Below are positions 34,825 through 48,480 of a stretch of 64,000 nt of DNA, in pieces. Origin of the DNA: Patella vulgata. Lineage: Eukaryota > Mollusca > Gastropoda > Patellidae. Position 1 is the stretch's first letter, and the number at the start of each line of letters is the position of its first letter. Location of the stretch: positions 16,738,222-16,802,221 of the forward strand of contig NC_065883.2 in assembly GCF_932274485.2 (NCBI RefSeq), given 5' to 3'. The notes under the pieces are model-generated. The model did not search any database, was not told where the DNA came from, and saw only the letters and a program-made list of their open reading frames with translations. Position numbers and translations under genes: made by a program.

Positions 34825-35035
34825 CTCCATCAACGTGGCTAATGAAGATGGGCATACATCATGCAGTGTTATATGAGGAAAATTTTGATTTCAATCTATC
34901 AGGGGATCTTTAACATGCTGACAATGGTATACACAGGGCCATGGACTTTCTTTGACAGGCCCTCAATCTGCACACTGATAAGGCAAAAACCAGAATGGAA
35001 AATCCTTAGGAATTTTCTTGGCTGTTCATTTTGAA
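34825..35035 (-). repeat. SINE family B relic
   Basis: The order CAACGTGGCTAATGAAGATG, then TATCAGGGGATCTTTAACAT, then TGATAAGGCAAAAACCAGAA matches the family-B body read in reverse. Confidence 0.7.
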
Positions 35036-35989
35036 TAATGTACTTCAAAGGAGGCAAGGCGAAGGTAATTTTTCCTCTCCACCTGAATCAACCAGTCACA
35101 CCCTTCCTAGTGGCCTGGGTTAGATGTTTGATTCCTTAAGTACTCTCTTCTCCTTAACCATCAGGTTCTTTCTCTTAGATCAAAAATTTGTTGTAGTATA
35201 GGAGTAGGAAGTTCTGCTTGAGTGATTAGGACTACCATATTAAGACTAAGACGGTGAGGCTCCATGAAATTGATATCTCTTGTTCAATTCACCATTCATA
35301 TCCTTCCTTGAGACTAACATTGGATGCTTGCGCCCTTTGGTACTCTCTTCTGGATATGTCCCTCTCTCTGACCATCCAATTAATAGATTTATATTACACA
35401 TGTAAGAGAAGAACTTAAACTGAAAGTGGGACACCATTATTTTCTCTCTCATCATCTCTCAGTCATTGATGTCTCAGGTTTAGGGTAGATGAATTATTAA
35501 TGATATAATTACATTAAGTGTTGAATGAGTAAATAACGGACAGGTTTATGGACTAGTACACTTCTAATTGATAGTTTATTGAACAAGAGAAAATATTTGG
35601 TGAAAAGAAAAAGAAGTAGTTCATGGATTATTTTTATGTTCTTGTAACCTGAACAGAATTACACAAAGTTTTATTTTAAATATGATTGTCAATAAATTGT
35701 TGTAATTTTATATAGCCACTTGAAATAGGGTAAAGTTTCTCTGTAGCACACACTACAGACTATAATGTCAAGGATTTTACATATGATTGTAAGTGAATTA
35801 AAACAAAAATTCTAAAATGTTTTCTAATGATAATATTATTTGCACTGGTCTGCTCAGCAATGTTTCTATTCTTTTTTTTTTTATATAAACAATTTATTAT
35901 TCTCAGAAAAGGAATGAGGAACAGGCTTGTATTTCCTCTCTCCTGGTTATTGCAAGCATGCATTGTATAAACAAACAGCTATTGACATA

Positions 35990-36135
35990 ATTGGGGGGGG
36001 GGGGCACAGTAGCTGTAAGTTAAGGACACTGGTCTCCTGAATAGTATGTCACAGGTTAGAATTCTGACGTGGTCTGAAAGGATCCTCTTGATGTTCAAGT
36101 CAGGTTTCCACTTGTCAGTTGCGCATGCAGGTCTG
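35990..36135 (+). repeat. SINE-like relic
   Basis: Poly(G) is followed by a diverged head and a TTTCCACTTGTCAGTTGCGC segment resembling the family-B body in plus orientation. Confidence 0.4.
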
Positions 36136-36947
36136 ACAAATATATTATTGCCTCGTCATTGGTTCATCGGTAATACATGATTGTCCAGATTAATATTTGT
36201 TGTAGTCAAATTTGAAATAATTCAGGGCTGAATGTTGAAAACTATTAGGGAATCATGTGACCCCTTGCATCGCCCCCTCCCTGACAAACAGTGAACGAAA
36301 CCACACTGTAGAGCCATCCCTGTGTATAATGCTGTTCTCATTATGACCAAGCAAAGTACATGTAATTTATGCACAAAATATCTCATGAGTTGATACAGAA
36401 ACCACTCTATCTGCAGTTTTATTCGTAAAACATCAAATGTATTTTCCATTGTAAGTTTTGGTAATTGATAAAATGAAGAGAACTTTACTTCAGTCAGGTG
36501 ATACAGAAAAAAAAAATCATTTAAAAAAAACTTACATCACGATCTTGGCAAGCAAATGAAGGTGCATGAACGTGAATGTACTGATGTAATGAATAAGGCA
36601 GGTGTTTTGAGGGCTTGTTTCACGAGTGTTACCTGTTATTATGCGTAGAGAGCTTGAGGTAGCCATATCTATGTGAAGGTATAGTAAAAGAAGAATATAT
36701 ATCTTGGCAAGTTGGTGCATATCAGGTTTCACCTGTAGTAAGGAAACGTAGTAAACCAAGAAGCTCGGTCTGTAACTCTTACGTTGTTGTGTACGATGAA
36801 AGATTCTATTTTCAGTCGAAGCGGATTTCTGCATTGCAGTGTGAGTGACCTTGAAATTATCAAATATGCATATTCTGAACTCGGGCCAATAATAATTGCC
36901 AGAAATGGGTTTAAACAGACAATAATTCAATAATATTTTATAAAATA

Positions 36948-37012
36948 AAATGGGATTGGGTTTAGCATGCCATCAACACTATACTATGTCATTTTGAGAC
37001 TCACATATGATT
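36948..37012 (-). repeat. SINE family A 3' fragment
   Basis: GGGTTTAGCATGCCATCAAC, then TGTCATTTTGAGACTCACAT is the diverged reverse of the family-A tail region. Confidence 0.5.
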
Positions 37013-39377
37013 GAATTACCTTGAAAGCAATAAAAGAGAAATTTTCCAGTCAACCCTAATTCAAATTCCAGATATCAAAAACATCTTTTAATTCTAATTG
37101 TAATAAGAATGGTAAACATTGGCTGTGCATGTAGATACATATCTTTACATACGATGGGTGTCATTCATAAGGCAGAATATGCATATACATTATACCCAGT
37201 GGGTTCTTTTTTTTCCAGAAAACTTTTCATTCTAATTTTACAACTATGCCATACATGAATATTGTTTTCTGGCAAATAAATGAAAAAACATATTAGTATG
37301 TTTAATAACAGTTTTAATTATACATTACAATGTTGATACCGGTAATACAATAATGACAAAATTTTAACTGTTTGATGGCATTGTTTATACCGTTTCCCAT
37401 GTTCTCAAGACCTTTTCATGTATGTTATTATATACTCCTTCTGGAACATCTTATACCATTGTTCATGTACTCGCAAAGTCTTCACAACCTTTGGCAATTG
37501 TAGATGTAGATGTTTCTTTTGTTCAGTTTATTTATCTGTATGTTTAAAGTTCGTTCTCATTATTTCTTGATGTACATATGTAATAATGATTAAAATTCCA
37601 CACATTTTATATCTTACAAGATAAAAATCCTCCAACTTATTTTATTTTTATGGGATAGGTCATGATATCTCATTTATATTTTTTATCCAACATGTTCTGT
37701 TAATTGAAATAGAGTATGGTGGAGTATCTTGGTATTTTCATTGAGTAAGAAATTATGAATATTGTTTTTGCTATGAGCTGACAAACACAAATGCTGTGCC
37801 ATTCAATGTCCGTTGGCTGTCACAGTTTGTTGAGGAATACGCAGTATATTTTAATATTGGATCCAATTACTGCAAGGTTATTTTAAGATTAGCATATGGT
37901 ATATATTTGTTTCCAGAGACGGTGCTACTCTTTGTCACAAACCAAGGCTTTCAATTCATAATTTAACCAGTCGGCCAAACTTGTTTACCACAGATAAGCA
38001 AGATATTTTTTCCAAAGAATGTGACAAAGCCTATTCCAATGTGTTTGCACATTTAACAGTTTTTACACATCAAAACTATAACTTTTATTGTTTTAAGGTT
38101 AAATTTTTTGAAATTCTAATTTTATTACACATACATTAGATGATAGGTAAATTTCATTTAAGATAAATTCACTGCCAGTCAGTCAAAACTGGTAAATATG
38201 AATGTAACAAGAGAACTGGTTTGCATTAATTCTTGCAAAAATGATGTATGATCAGAAACATAATTACATGCTTTAGATCATTCAGTAACCCATCCCAAAA
38301 CATTCAATAAGCAGCAAGATATGTCAAACATTCAAAAGCCCCAACTTTTACTCTGTCTTTTTTGTGCTTTACTGACTTCACTGAGGTTAAAAAATGTGGA
38401 TAATTGCACCATCCACTGGACACATACAATTGGTTTGATAGTTTTCTGATAACTTACAGTATTCATGTTTTGTCTGCTTGGTGTTTTGTGGTTTTTGTCT
38501 TGTTGTGGGGTGTGGTACCCTACATGCAGATACACAATTTTTTAGGTAAAACAATGATATATTTGTATGTTTGATTTACAACTGTTCTATATACAATATT
38601 GTTTGTAGATTTAGTGTCTGTGTACTTACTGTTAGGTACATCATTACTTGGCAGATGTGTATAAATATTTTGTAAATGATGGGCAAATTCACGGTTTCAT
38701 TTCTAGAATGCATTCTTGCTCAAAATCCTCCGAGAAACAATCAGGTGAGCCTTGGTAAAAGTTCTGTCCTGGCCTTGATATTCTCTTCTAAATATTAGTA
38801 TATCCACTTTCCTAAACGGAAAACAGCTTGCCTTCAATCAATTAAAAACATGCTGTGATTTTTATGCATTTATTATTTTTTATTGTGATATTATTCAGCG
38901 TCTGCTTGTTTATGTATCGAGATGAGATTAAGTGCAATAGAACCATTTCCGTTAATTGTTACGATGTGCACAGCTTGCCAAATGTCATAGATTTTTTTCA
39001 AAATGACCCGAAGCAAGCTGCCAAAAATCTATATTTTTGCTCTGATAGTAAATAGGAACGTAAAGCTGTAGAAATATTCTTTTTCTTACAACACAAAAAG
39101 TACAGATAAAAATTGTAAAATAACATCACATTTGACATGAAATATATCTTCTTTCTTTATGCTGGCACGACGTCTTTCAAAACATTGATGGGAAAAAATT
39201 GCGAAGATTATAAATAGGCTTTTATTTCCCATGAACTGATGATTGTGGTATAAAAATAGAAAACATTGAAACACAATGCTGAATAAGTATTACATGATAC
39301 AGGTAGGAAACCGGAATTATGGTAGTAGATTAAAAAATATGTCTTCTATACATACATAAATTATATGTATGTGCTGT

Positions 39378-39812
39378 TTAAAGGAGCTAAATCCCTATTC
39401 TTGGCAGCTAGAAATGGACACAAATTGGTCACAATGCATATAATAATGTAATATGAATGTATATAAACTGATTTACATTCAATCGTTTCTGTTTTTTACT
39501 GTAAATTCTAATCAGTTATGTTCGGAGAAATATGAATGGTAGTCTTTGGTGTCTGGTTTTTCCAGTCTACACTGATAGTATTTTCTTGTGGGGTATTTTT
39601 AGCTTCCTTCTTCAAGTTGCTTTATTACAAATGGCACTCGAAAGCATTCTGGCATGCGATTAGTGTGCCAATTTCAAAATGTTCATTTTGTCTTAAATAT
39701 TGGATATCAGACTATCTTTTCACTGTAAGATTACAACATCAATGTTGATTTAAAAAGAACAAAAAGTTTTGTTTGCAATGTCGAAGACTGTGGATGATAT
39801 CATTCTTGCAGA
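39378..39812 (+). repeat. TTAA-ended TIR element, family M1
   Basis: It starts TTAAAGGAGCTAA and shares ATAAACTGATTTACATTCAA, TCTTAAATATTGGATATCAG and ACAACATCAATGTTGATTTA with the 55289 copy. The right TIR is lost. The 70-codon frame at 39536-39748 is inside it. Confidence 0.8.
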
Positions 39813-40424
39813 AGCAGACGTTCAATCCTTCATGTTTAAGGTTCACTTTCGCTCTTGCTCCTCTCGACACACCTCGATTTTCCGTCATGGGAGTCATTAA
39901 AGACTCCTTCAACTTAGCTAAATCACTATCCTAAATATTGAGATTAATAAACTACTTTCAGTTTTTGTTTATTTTTAAACTACATACTTTCAAGCTATCT
40001 GTTTCCATGATGATAATTCTGATGCTGCCATATTCACCAAATATTAAACAAGTCTAAAGCATAAATACAATTTGGCTCTCCTTAATTCAAGAAAATGTAG
40101 AATGAATTACTCTTGCAATTTAATTAAGAACATTTTTTTATGGCAGCTTTTTTCTCATTTTTGAAATTGGCAGGAGCTTTTTATGGCTCCCACAAAATTT
40201 TATAAACATGAAGGACTGGACGTTTAACCACCAGCTACCACTACTAGTGTAGAAAAGTAATTCATATTGAGAGAGAGTTAGGAATGATATGATATGTCTA
40301 CCATTTTATCCAACAATTTATATTGATATACCTGCAGATGTTTGCTGTACATGCAATATGACAAATGTGAGTGGTGGACGGACTCTAAAGTCATGACAAG
40401 AGTTTAACTACTCCTCAGTGTTTG

Positions 40425-40640
40425 TTTTTTTGTTATTTCCAAGGAGACTTTTATGTGCATGACACTGTATATGCGGATAGACCCATTTTTTGTCTGGTCC
40501 ATCCTTACGACTAGGTACACTTTACTTATCAGTCCTGAAAATACTATCTGAAGGCTATTCTTGACCCAGGATGCAAAGTCAGGACATCCTTTACAGTAAT
40601 CTGGTGTGCCGACTGCTCAACTACCACGACTTCCCAATAA
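40425..40640 (-). repeat. SINE-like relic
   Basis: GTGCATGACACTG, TGTCTGGTCCATCCTTACGA and the trailing TAATCTGGTGTGCCGACTGC resemble a decayed minus-strand SINE body. Support is weak. Confidence 0.35.
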
Positions 40641-41399
40641 AAAAGGTTTTCACTTAAAGCATAGGACGATCAGGAGTATACATGGATGAACTATCTCCTT
40701 CAGCAAGAGCTAAACAGACACAATTTTACAAATAACTAGTTGTCAACTTAATAACACATTGATAAATTAATATTTTATAATCAATTTTGGTGGAATGGGG
40801 GGATGAGTTGATATGATGTTAGTTATTAGATTTCAATTAAAGTGTAATAAAGTGGATGAATCCCTGTCCTTGATGATATTTTGATATGCCTCAAGAGACT
40901 ACTTTAAGATCATTGATGATTTAACTCGCACATTACTTCATTCACTTGACGACAGGAAAACTCACAGATTCCCATCATCGTTTCAGGCCTGATTTCATGC
41001 AGAAGGTGCAACCATGCTTGATAACGACTGATGTTGGGAGTCCATTGAGATCATCAGGTTGTTAGAAGAAGGGGGAAAAATTGTGATATTGAGAGTGCCA
41101 AACATTCTACCTATTATACTTTGACGTTACATATAGTCTGCTGCCCTAAACAGGATTTTCTTTTAATTGCATCATTAGGCCATATGGGATTTTTCGCTTC
41201 TTATTCAATTGTCTGGCAGAGATGTGTTTCTTCTCATTGCATTTGAATTAAATATCTGAAATTTACATGTTAGCAGTGTATGCAAAAGATTAATTGATTG
41301 GAATTGGATGAAGTCAAGTGGAATGCTGCTGTCTGGGAAAAATTATTCTGAAAATGGACTTTGAAGAGACAATATTCTAGAGGGATCCCAGAATTTTTA

Positions 41400-41670
41400 A
41401 AGCTGAGATGGTCGTTTGAGGGACTTTTAATCCCATGCAAACTACAAAAATGTTAAAGTTGAATATCTGAAAGGAATATCAGTTCAAAATTGGTTCTAAT
41501 CTGTTTACAAAAATATGATACACTGAAAATGTTGCAACATTTTGCAGACAGTATGAACAATCCAGCACCACCTATAAGTATTGAATAAAACATTTTGATG
41601 GGACTCTTTTTAATCAATTGAATTGAAACAAAAAGGTTATCTTCCATTGATATTGTGTTTTTGTGGATTG
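41400..41670 (+). repeat. Dispersed repeat, copy 1
   Basis: It shares TTTGAG-GA-TTTTAATC, CCAGCACCACC and CTCTTTTTAATC with 51085-51440. The 113-codon frame on the minus strand falls within and beyond it and is not a gene. Confidence 0.6.
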
Positions 41671-42089
41671 AAATTATATATCGTCCAAAAAATACAAATG
41701 ACAAGTGCGACTTGAAGAAACTTTTCAAGGAAGAGTAGAATAATGTAGTCTTGTTGAAGGTATATCGTCGGATATATCTATATCTCCAGGACACTTGTAG
41801 AATAATTGCCTTCTATTTACCTCACTAGTCAGGCACGAATAATATCACATATTAATACAAAATTTATCAAGCATAAAATTAGATATTGTCAAGATGTTTC
41901 TAATCATTTAACAACACATTATCTGTCTTTTGTTGTCCTGCAACAAGGAATCAATTTACAAAGGTACTCTTTATTGACCCAAGTGTGTTGAATAGACATG
42001 TTTTCAACAATAGAACTAGCTAACAATGTTCAACACTTCTTCTTTAACACCATCTTTATCTTCTTTGTTCAATTTATCAGTAAAAATAA

Positions 42090-42360
42090 AAGATTAAAAC
42101 TTGTATAGAAATTCCAAAGGATTATTGTGATGTTTAACTGTATTAACTAAAACTTAAAAACGTATAAAATTTTGAACAGCAATTCCAGTAGATTATTGTG
42201 ATATTAAATTCATTCACTAAATTTAAAGCATAATTAAAACATATAAAATTTTAAACAATTCCAGTAGGTTATTGTGATATTAAATTACTTTAATAAATTA
42301 AAAGCATTATGATTAATTAAAATGAATAAAAATTTCGATAGCAATTTTGTTTGAAATTTT
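42090..42360. repeat. Tandem array of about 80-bp units
   Basis: AATTCCAGTAGATTATTGTG, then ATATTAAATT, recurs at 42107, 42181 and 42256, with ATATAAAATTTTAAAC spacers. The units are diverged. Confidence 0.75.
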
Positions 42361-43367
42361 TACACGTGTAGGTGGTATTTTTATCAATTTGTCTCTAAAA
42401 TAATCCTCGATGAACACAATTAAAAGACCAATTCAAAATTATCATCGCAATATCAAGGCTTTCCATCATGTGTCCACTTGGTTAAAAGAAAGGGCTCTTG
42501 TGAACAGATACTGATTGGCACTGAAATTGACAAGATTGTTTGTATTTATCATGTTTTAATTTATCACAATTGAAAGGTTCTCTCTCCTGATGCTGCTTTG
42601 GTCAAATTATCGGAATTTAGTTGACAAAGAACCCAATTAAAAAAGATTTGCAAAGAAATATATATATTAACATCTAGCTAAAAATCACGATTTAGGAATT
42701 AAGTATAATAGGATTTAGATAAAAAAAACTGAAATTGAGGAAATTTTATTAATCCTCGTTATGAAAATTTTTGTCAGTAAAATCAGTAAAGATTGTTTTA
42801 GAATTTAATAGCTGTTGTTAAACTACCCACACCAGTTGGAACTTAATTAAGTATTTTAAGTACATGTACTATTTGCTTTTCTCAAAAGCTTTTAGTTCTA
42901 CATTTTTAGCTTTTTGAATTTTAAACCAAAAAACTAGTCCAAAGGATTTAAAAGTTGCTATTTATTTATTAAAGCGAGAATTTCATATTTTCTAAGAAAG
43001 TCAAAACAATTATTTCTATGTCTTTTGCTCAATCTAGGTTATCAACTCACTATTATACGACCATGGGCATTATTTCCCACCCTTAAAAATCATTGACACG
43101 GGAAATAATAACACAGTTTTCCTATTGCCTCCATGCATTAGCTACTTTCAAATGTTGGAATTTGAAGTTGAAAATGATATTTTTGCCAATTTCTCAGCTG
43201 GCAATAGTGAATGATAGGATTAATAGGATTATTCTTTAACAAGGTTGGACGGTTTATAGATACCATCTATTTTAAGGCTTTATTTTAATAAATTTTAAAA
43301 ATATAACTTAAAAATATGAAATTGTAGCTTTAAGACCCTGATGAACTAAAAGATGATTTGATTTAGT

Positions 43368-43425
43368 CTAAATATCTACAGTAGCCAGTAGGCCTAAATA
43401 TCTACAGTAGCCAGTAGGCCTAAAC
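43368..43425. repeat. Tandem duplication of about 28 bp
   Basis: TAAATATCTACAGTAGCCAG, then TAGGCC, is present twice in a row. Confidence 0.85.
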
Positions 43426-43904
43426 ATTTTGAACTAAGATTCAATCACATTTATATTTTTCAATTTGTGTTTTCTGAATTATGTACTTTTTTATTCCAAT
43501 TTTCTAAAAAAAAATTCAACACGAATAACAAGGCAGATGTTGAAATGTAAATAAAGATAATTGACATGTTATGTATTTTTTACAAATCAAATTCAAGTCT
43601 TTTTTAACACATTGTAAATTTTCTAGCATTTTCTTGAAAAATAAATGCTACATTTTATTTTTACATGTCAGAATGTTTCGACCCGTTCAAGGATTCTGGC
43701 ATCGACAGAGAACAAGATCTTATCAGTTACAAAATCTCGAATTTCTGAAAATTTGTTTATTTTTACCTGACAATAAGATAAATGTGCATGTTTTCCTCTT
43801 TAATAGCATAAAAGAATAAATAAGGATGACATAGAATTATGGGATATACACTAAGTTTACAGAAAAATGAATTGAGGTTTTAACATCTATATTTCTTTAA
43901 AAAT

Positions 43905-44135
43905 CAGGTTAATGAAGTTGGACATATGAAAAATGATCTAGGGTTCTTTATGTGCATGGCAATGAGTACAGGGGTGGACCTTGGTTTTCAACCCATCCAA
44001 ACTATAAGACACTTTTCCATGGTAGGTCATCCATACAGCAACACGCTAACACAGGATCCAAGCCCCCCCCCCCCCCCCCCCCCAATGAATTCTCTGCCAA
44101 CTTTGAGATCGAACTTGGGACCTTTGGTTAGTTTT
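43905..44135 (-). repeat. SINE family B relic
   Basis: GGTTAATGAAGTTGGACATA, TCTAGGGTTCTTTATGTGCA and GAGATCGAACTTGGGACCT read in reverse as the family-B body and head. A poly(C) run at about 44065-44083 interrupts it. Confidence 0.65.
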
Positions 44136-44639
44136 TACAGAAAATAATTTACAGAATAAGACAAGTTATTATTGACCCTAATTCCATGATACATGAGACG
44201 ATGTAACATGAATGAAGTTTGTCTATTTATAACAATTCTCTCTTTCTATATTGATATTGACATATGCGCAGAACGGATATCATTTCCACTACAAAAATTT
44301 AACTGTGCTGTTCTGAGACAATGTCACTTCCGTGGTTCAGATTGAAACCATTCTCAGAACGAAATGATTACATTTGACTCATTTACTAAGAATTAAATAT
44401 TTGCTCTTAGTACCTTCCTGGCATGCTTAAAATTCTTAATGTAAACAGGGTTATTGGGGAGAGAATTATATTTACTAATCATAGACTTCTGACGGTTTAA
44501 AGTGCACAACGGTCACTTTCGAATCTTTAAAATATTTTCACCTACTGATATCTTGCTTGAGTCAAGGCATTATACTACATGTATAACATAGTTCACCGAT
44601 ACCTTTTATATTTTTTGTAAAGAAACATAAAAACTTGTT

Positions 44640-44910
44640 ACATCAACACAGAGTTCATTTGATCAACTGTTAATTTGATTCTGGAATTTTTGAAGTCCAG
44701 TTGATTCTGAATTGTTCAAGTCCATATTGTTCAAGTCCATTTGATTCTGAAAATGTTTAAGTCCATTTGATTCTGGAATTGTTTACTTCCATTTGATTCT
44801 GGTATTGTTTAAGTCCATTTTGAGTCTGGAATTGTTTCAGTGCATTTCATTCTGGAGTTGTTCCACTCAACATAGTTTGTGGAATTGTTCAACTCAACAT
44901 AGTTTATTTT
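44640..44910. repeat. Minisatellite of about 28-30 bp
   Basis: Units of the form TTGATTCTGGAATTGTTTAA, then GTCCA, recur about eight times with increasing divergence to the right, where AACTCAACATAGTTT replaces part of the unit. Confidence 0.85.
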
Positions 44911-46279
44911 GTACAGTGTTTATTTGAATCTGGAATCTTCCCCTGAGGGCTGGGGAGCAGCAGAATCTGAAGTTTCCAGGGCAGAGTAACAAAATATCCG
45001 ACTGAGGTACATGGGAAAGTGTTTCAAATTGGTTCTCATCATAGTAACTAAGTTACATATTTTCTTATTTTTATTACAGTAATTCTTTGTTGTAAAAAAA
45101 ACCCCAAACAGCACAACTTTTCAGTAGTTTAAATCACAAATTTATTTAGGTTCTATCATCACCTTTGAATAGTTAAAGAAACGCATGCAAATCACATAAA
45201 ATATGAGAAATTCTTCCAGGTTCATGAAGGCAGCAATCTCTTTTAATCTTGTAATATTTAATCCAATAATTGCCAAACATTACAATTTCGCTGATAATTT
45301 CCAAAAATCATATCTGGTGATAGTTTTCCCTGTGGTTATTGGAGATTAAATATCTTTGACCTGTTAGTTCTCTCGTAACATTACGACTTTCCCGAGCTTA
45401 ACCCCCAATCCTTATCATGTGAGATCATTGGCTGGTGAGTACATGTGAAGCATATTAATATTTTATTACTCAAAGAGATAGAATAATTCTGAGAGAAACG
45501 ACAAGTTGATTTAAAGATAGTATCATGGAAATTGTGATGGATGGCTGAAGAATTGGATAATTAACGATAGAACTAATCTGAATCTTGATTCCAAGCTATT
45601 AAAAATGTCAATCTGACAAACTGACATTCTGAAATTAGAAGGAGGATATTTTTTATTAATTGATTGTTTTTCGTGATTAGTGTTTTTCCCTACTTGCTCA
45701 TGTTTATTCTCTGAATTGGAAAACAGTCATCAATTTGAAATACGTAATTGTTTTTAAATACACGTAGTTTGATTAGATTAAAATTGAGACTTTTTTCTTT
45801 TGACAACTCCGTTAGAGGTAATTCAACTGTTCAGGAGGTTTGAGTGACATTTGGGGACAAGGAGAGGAACCACTGCAAATGGCCTTGTTGTCAACATTTC
45901 TTTAAATGTAATTTAGCTAATTTAGGCTGTGAGAATATAATATAAATATATATTCAAACAGTTTACTCGAAATTTGAATTGTTTGCTTGACTATTTTGAA
46001 AACTATATCTAAATGTAAACACAGTCCTACATGTAAATTTTCCATGAATGATCCAGATGACAGAAATGGAAGACTCTGGCAGACATGCTTGACTTTTGAA
46101 GTCAAGGATATTGAAATACATCATTACACATTTTTAAAAAAAATGTAATTTCTTGTCGGGTAGATCTCCTGCATAACATTTATATTTAAATTTGATTGAT
46201 GTGTGTAAAATCTTTTGTTTTCATAATATTAAAACTTTATGTTGATGAATATTATCCAATAGTACAGTAGCATTTTGTG

Positions 46280-46464
46280 ATTTTAATGCTGTATTATGGG
46301 TGATTCTTTTTTTCATTCACAAATAAAAAGTTTTGAATTTATAAAGCTGTATTATGGTTAACTATTACAGGTGTTTTGATGTCGTTCATTCATAAGTAAA
46401 AATTTATTTTATATTTAAAGCTGTATTATGTTGAAGAGTCTTTTATTTTAATTTATTCATAATA
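46280..46464. repeat. 75-bp tandem array, left part
   Basis: Units with TTTAAAGCTGTATTATG, then a TTTTATTT and ATTCATTCATAA block, start at about 46288, 46345 and 46421. The array resumes at about 47303. Confidence 0.75.
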
Positions 46465-47301
46465 AGGACTATTAAAATGGGTCTGTCTATGTGTCCGTCA
46501 CACTTTTTGGGACCATAACTCTCCTAATTGAGATAGAATGTTCAAACTTCGTGAAGGTGTTTATTAGGTGAATACCTTGACAGAGTTAGAAGATGAACAC
46601 TTTCTGCTTAGGGTAAGCAGAGATAAGCCATTTGATTGGCTGGTGGTTTGGGACACAATAACTTTAGTTCTAATTAAGTGAGAGTGGTGAAACTTGGTGT
46701 ATAGTTTCATTACATAAATAACTTGACTAAGTTTGATAATGAGCATTTTCTGCTTAGGGTAAGCAGAACGATAAGTAATTTGATTGGCTGAGACTTTGGA
46801 ACATAATAACTCTCGTTCTAATTCATTTGGTGAATGCCTTGATGGAGTTCGACGATAAGCATTTTCTGCTTAGGGCAAGCAGAGATAAACCATTTGATTG
46901 GCTGATGTTTTGGGTCATGATAATTTTCTGTTTAGGCTAAGGAGCGATAAGCAATTTGATTGGTCAAGACTTTGGAACATAACAACTCTGCTTTTAATTG
47001 AGGTAGAATGTTTAAACTTGATGTAAATGTTCATTAGGTGATTGTCTTGACTCAATTCAGTGATTAACATTTTCCTTTAAAGCTAAGCAGAGCTAAGCAA
47101 TTTCATTGGTCGATGCTTTGGGACAAGATAAGTTTGATTCTATCTGATAGAGAGTGATGAAATTTAGTGTATAGTTGATAATCAGTTTGATGACTTGATA
47201 CTTTTGAAAAAGATACATGTAAATGTGCAATTAATTGATATGTGTCATCTATATATTTTGGGCTTTAGGTGAGGGACATCAGCCTCACTGTTGGCTTGTT
47301 T
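46465..47301. mobile_element. TIR-like repetitive element with internal tandem units (copy 1)
   Basis: It runs from GGACTATTAAAATGGGTCTG, through TCACACTTTTTGGGACCATA, to GGGACATCAGCCTCACTGTT and GGCTTG, and matches 62061-62745 end to end. Inside, units carrying TTTTCTGCTTAGGGTAAGCA, GATAAG and TTTGATTGGCTG occur about five times. It lies inside the 75-bp array, so it inserted there. Confidence 0.8.
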
Positions 47302-47545
47302 GTATCTATTCATAAGTAAGGATTATTTTGTATTTAAAGCTATATTATGTTCAATGATTAAGGGTGTTTTATTTGTATTTATTCTTAAATAAGAATATTT
47401 TTGTATTTAAAGCTGTATTATGTTCAGTGAGGGGTGTTTTATTTGTATTCATTCTTAAATAATAATTTATTTTATATTTAAAGCTGTATTAGGTTCAATG
47501 ATTAAGGATGTTTTATTTTTATTCATTCATAAATTTGTCCGACTT
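47302..47545. repeat. 75-bp tandem array, right part
   Basis: Three more units (about 47336, 47411 and 47481) with AAAGCTGTATTATGTTCA and TATTCATTCTTAAATAA continue the 46280-46464 array. Confidence 0.75.
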
Positions 47546-48327
47546 TGAGTGTATATAAATTTGAAATTTGTTAATCACAAATTATTTGTCATAAAATATA
47601 TAAAACTGTGTTGTAAAATATTGGAATATCATTAAAGAACGATTGAACTGATTGAAGCTATAGAAAATACAGCAGTTGATTTTGTGATTGTGTCACAGTA
47701 TAGTGAAAAGTAGTTTTGTTTTTGTAACATTGGGTAGTACTATTTGAACAAGTTGATTTCATTCTTTCTACAACAGTGCTATGGTCACCGTGGACCATCG
47801 ATCGTTCAGAAGATTGATTGTTCCCTTATTGGGTGTTCGTTAACTAAATATTTCATCTAATAGTAACACTTCATTCTACAACTTGACTCTTGACAACCCA
47901 AAAAATGAGCCGTTTGATGCGCGTGGTATTGACACAGAAGATTATTGGGTTGGCAGAAGTTGTGTTGAAATCTAGTATCTTCATTGTTTCAAGATAGCTT
48001 TTTTACTTGCTCGATCTTCAAGTGGACCCATGTCAACAGGCAACTTGTGAGTTTGTGTTTGGTCAATTGACCTGAAATGAAGGGTCAAATTACAAGAGTT
48101 AAGGAGTCTTGATTCTGACCTTTTAATTGTCTTGTTCAGCAGACAAAAGACAACAGATCAAGCTCCATCAAGTTTACACAAACCAAAAAACCCATCAATT
48201 TATATTCTTCTTTTTTTTATAACCAAGACTGATTTTGGAGTTCTTTTCATTTTGAAAGATTATATCAGATTGTTTATCTTGAAACAAACATGCAGTTCAG
48301 ACAGCCTTACATATACAAGCTAGTTTA

Positions 48328-48480
48328 AGAATGAAGGGATAGTGTAGTGTTCACATTTACTATATGCTAATTTAAGAATGACAGGGATAGTGTAATGGTC
48401 ACATGTACTATAAGCTGATTTAAGAATGATGGGATAGCTTGATTAGCGTTCTCATGTACTATAAGCTGATTTTGCATGTA
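48328..48480. repeat. Tandem array of about 55-bp units (3 copies)
   Basis: GATTTAAGAATGA-GGGATAG followed by TCACATGTACTATAAGCTGA is repeated three times. A related single unit lies near 62008-62040. Confidence 0.8.

Noticed and set aside
41453-41794. 113-codon minus frame
   Set aside because: It overlaps a dispersed repeat shared with 51.1 kb and shows no domain.
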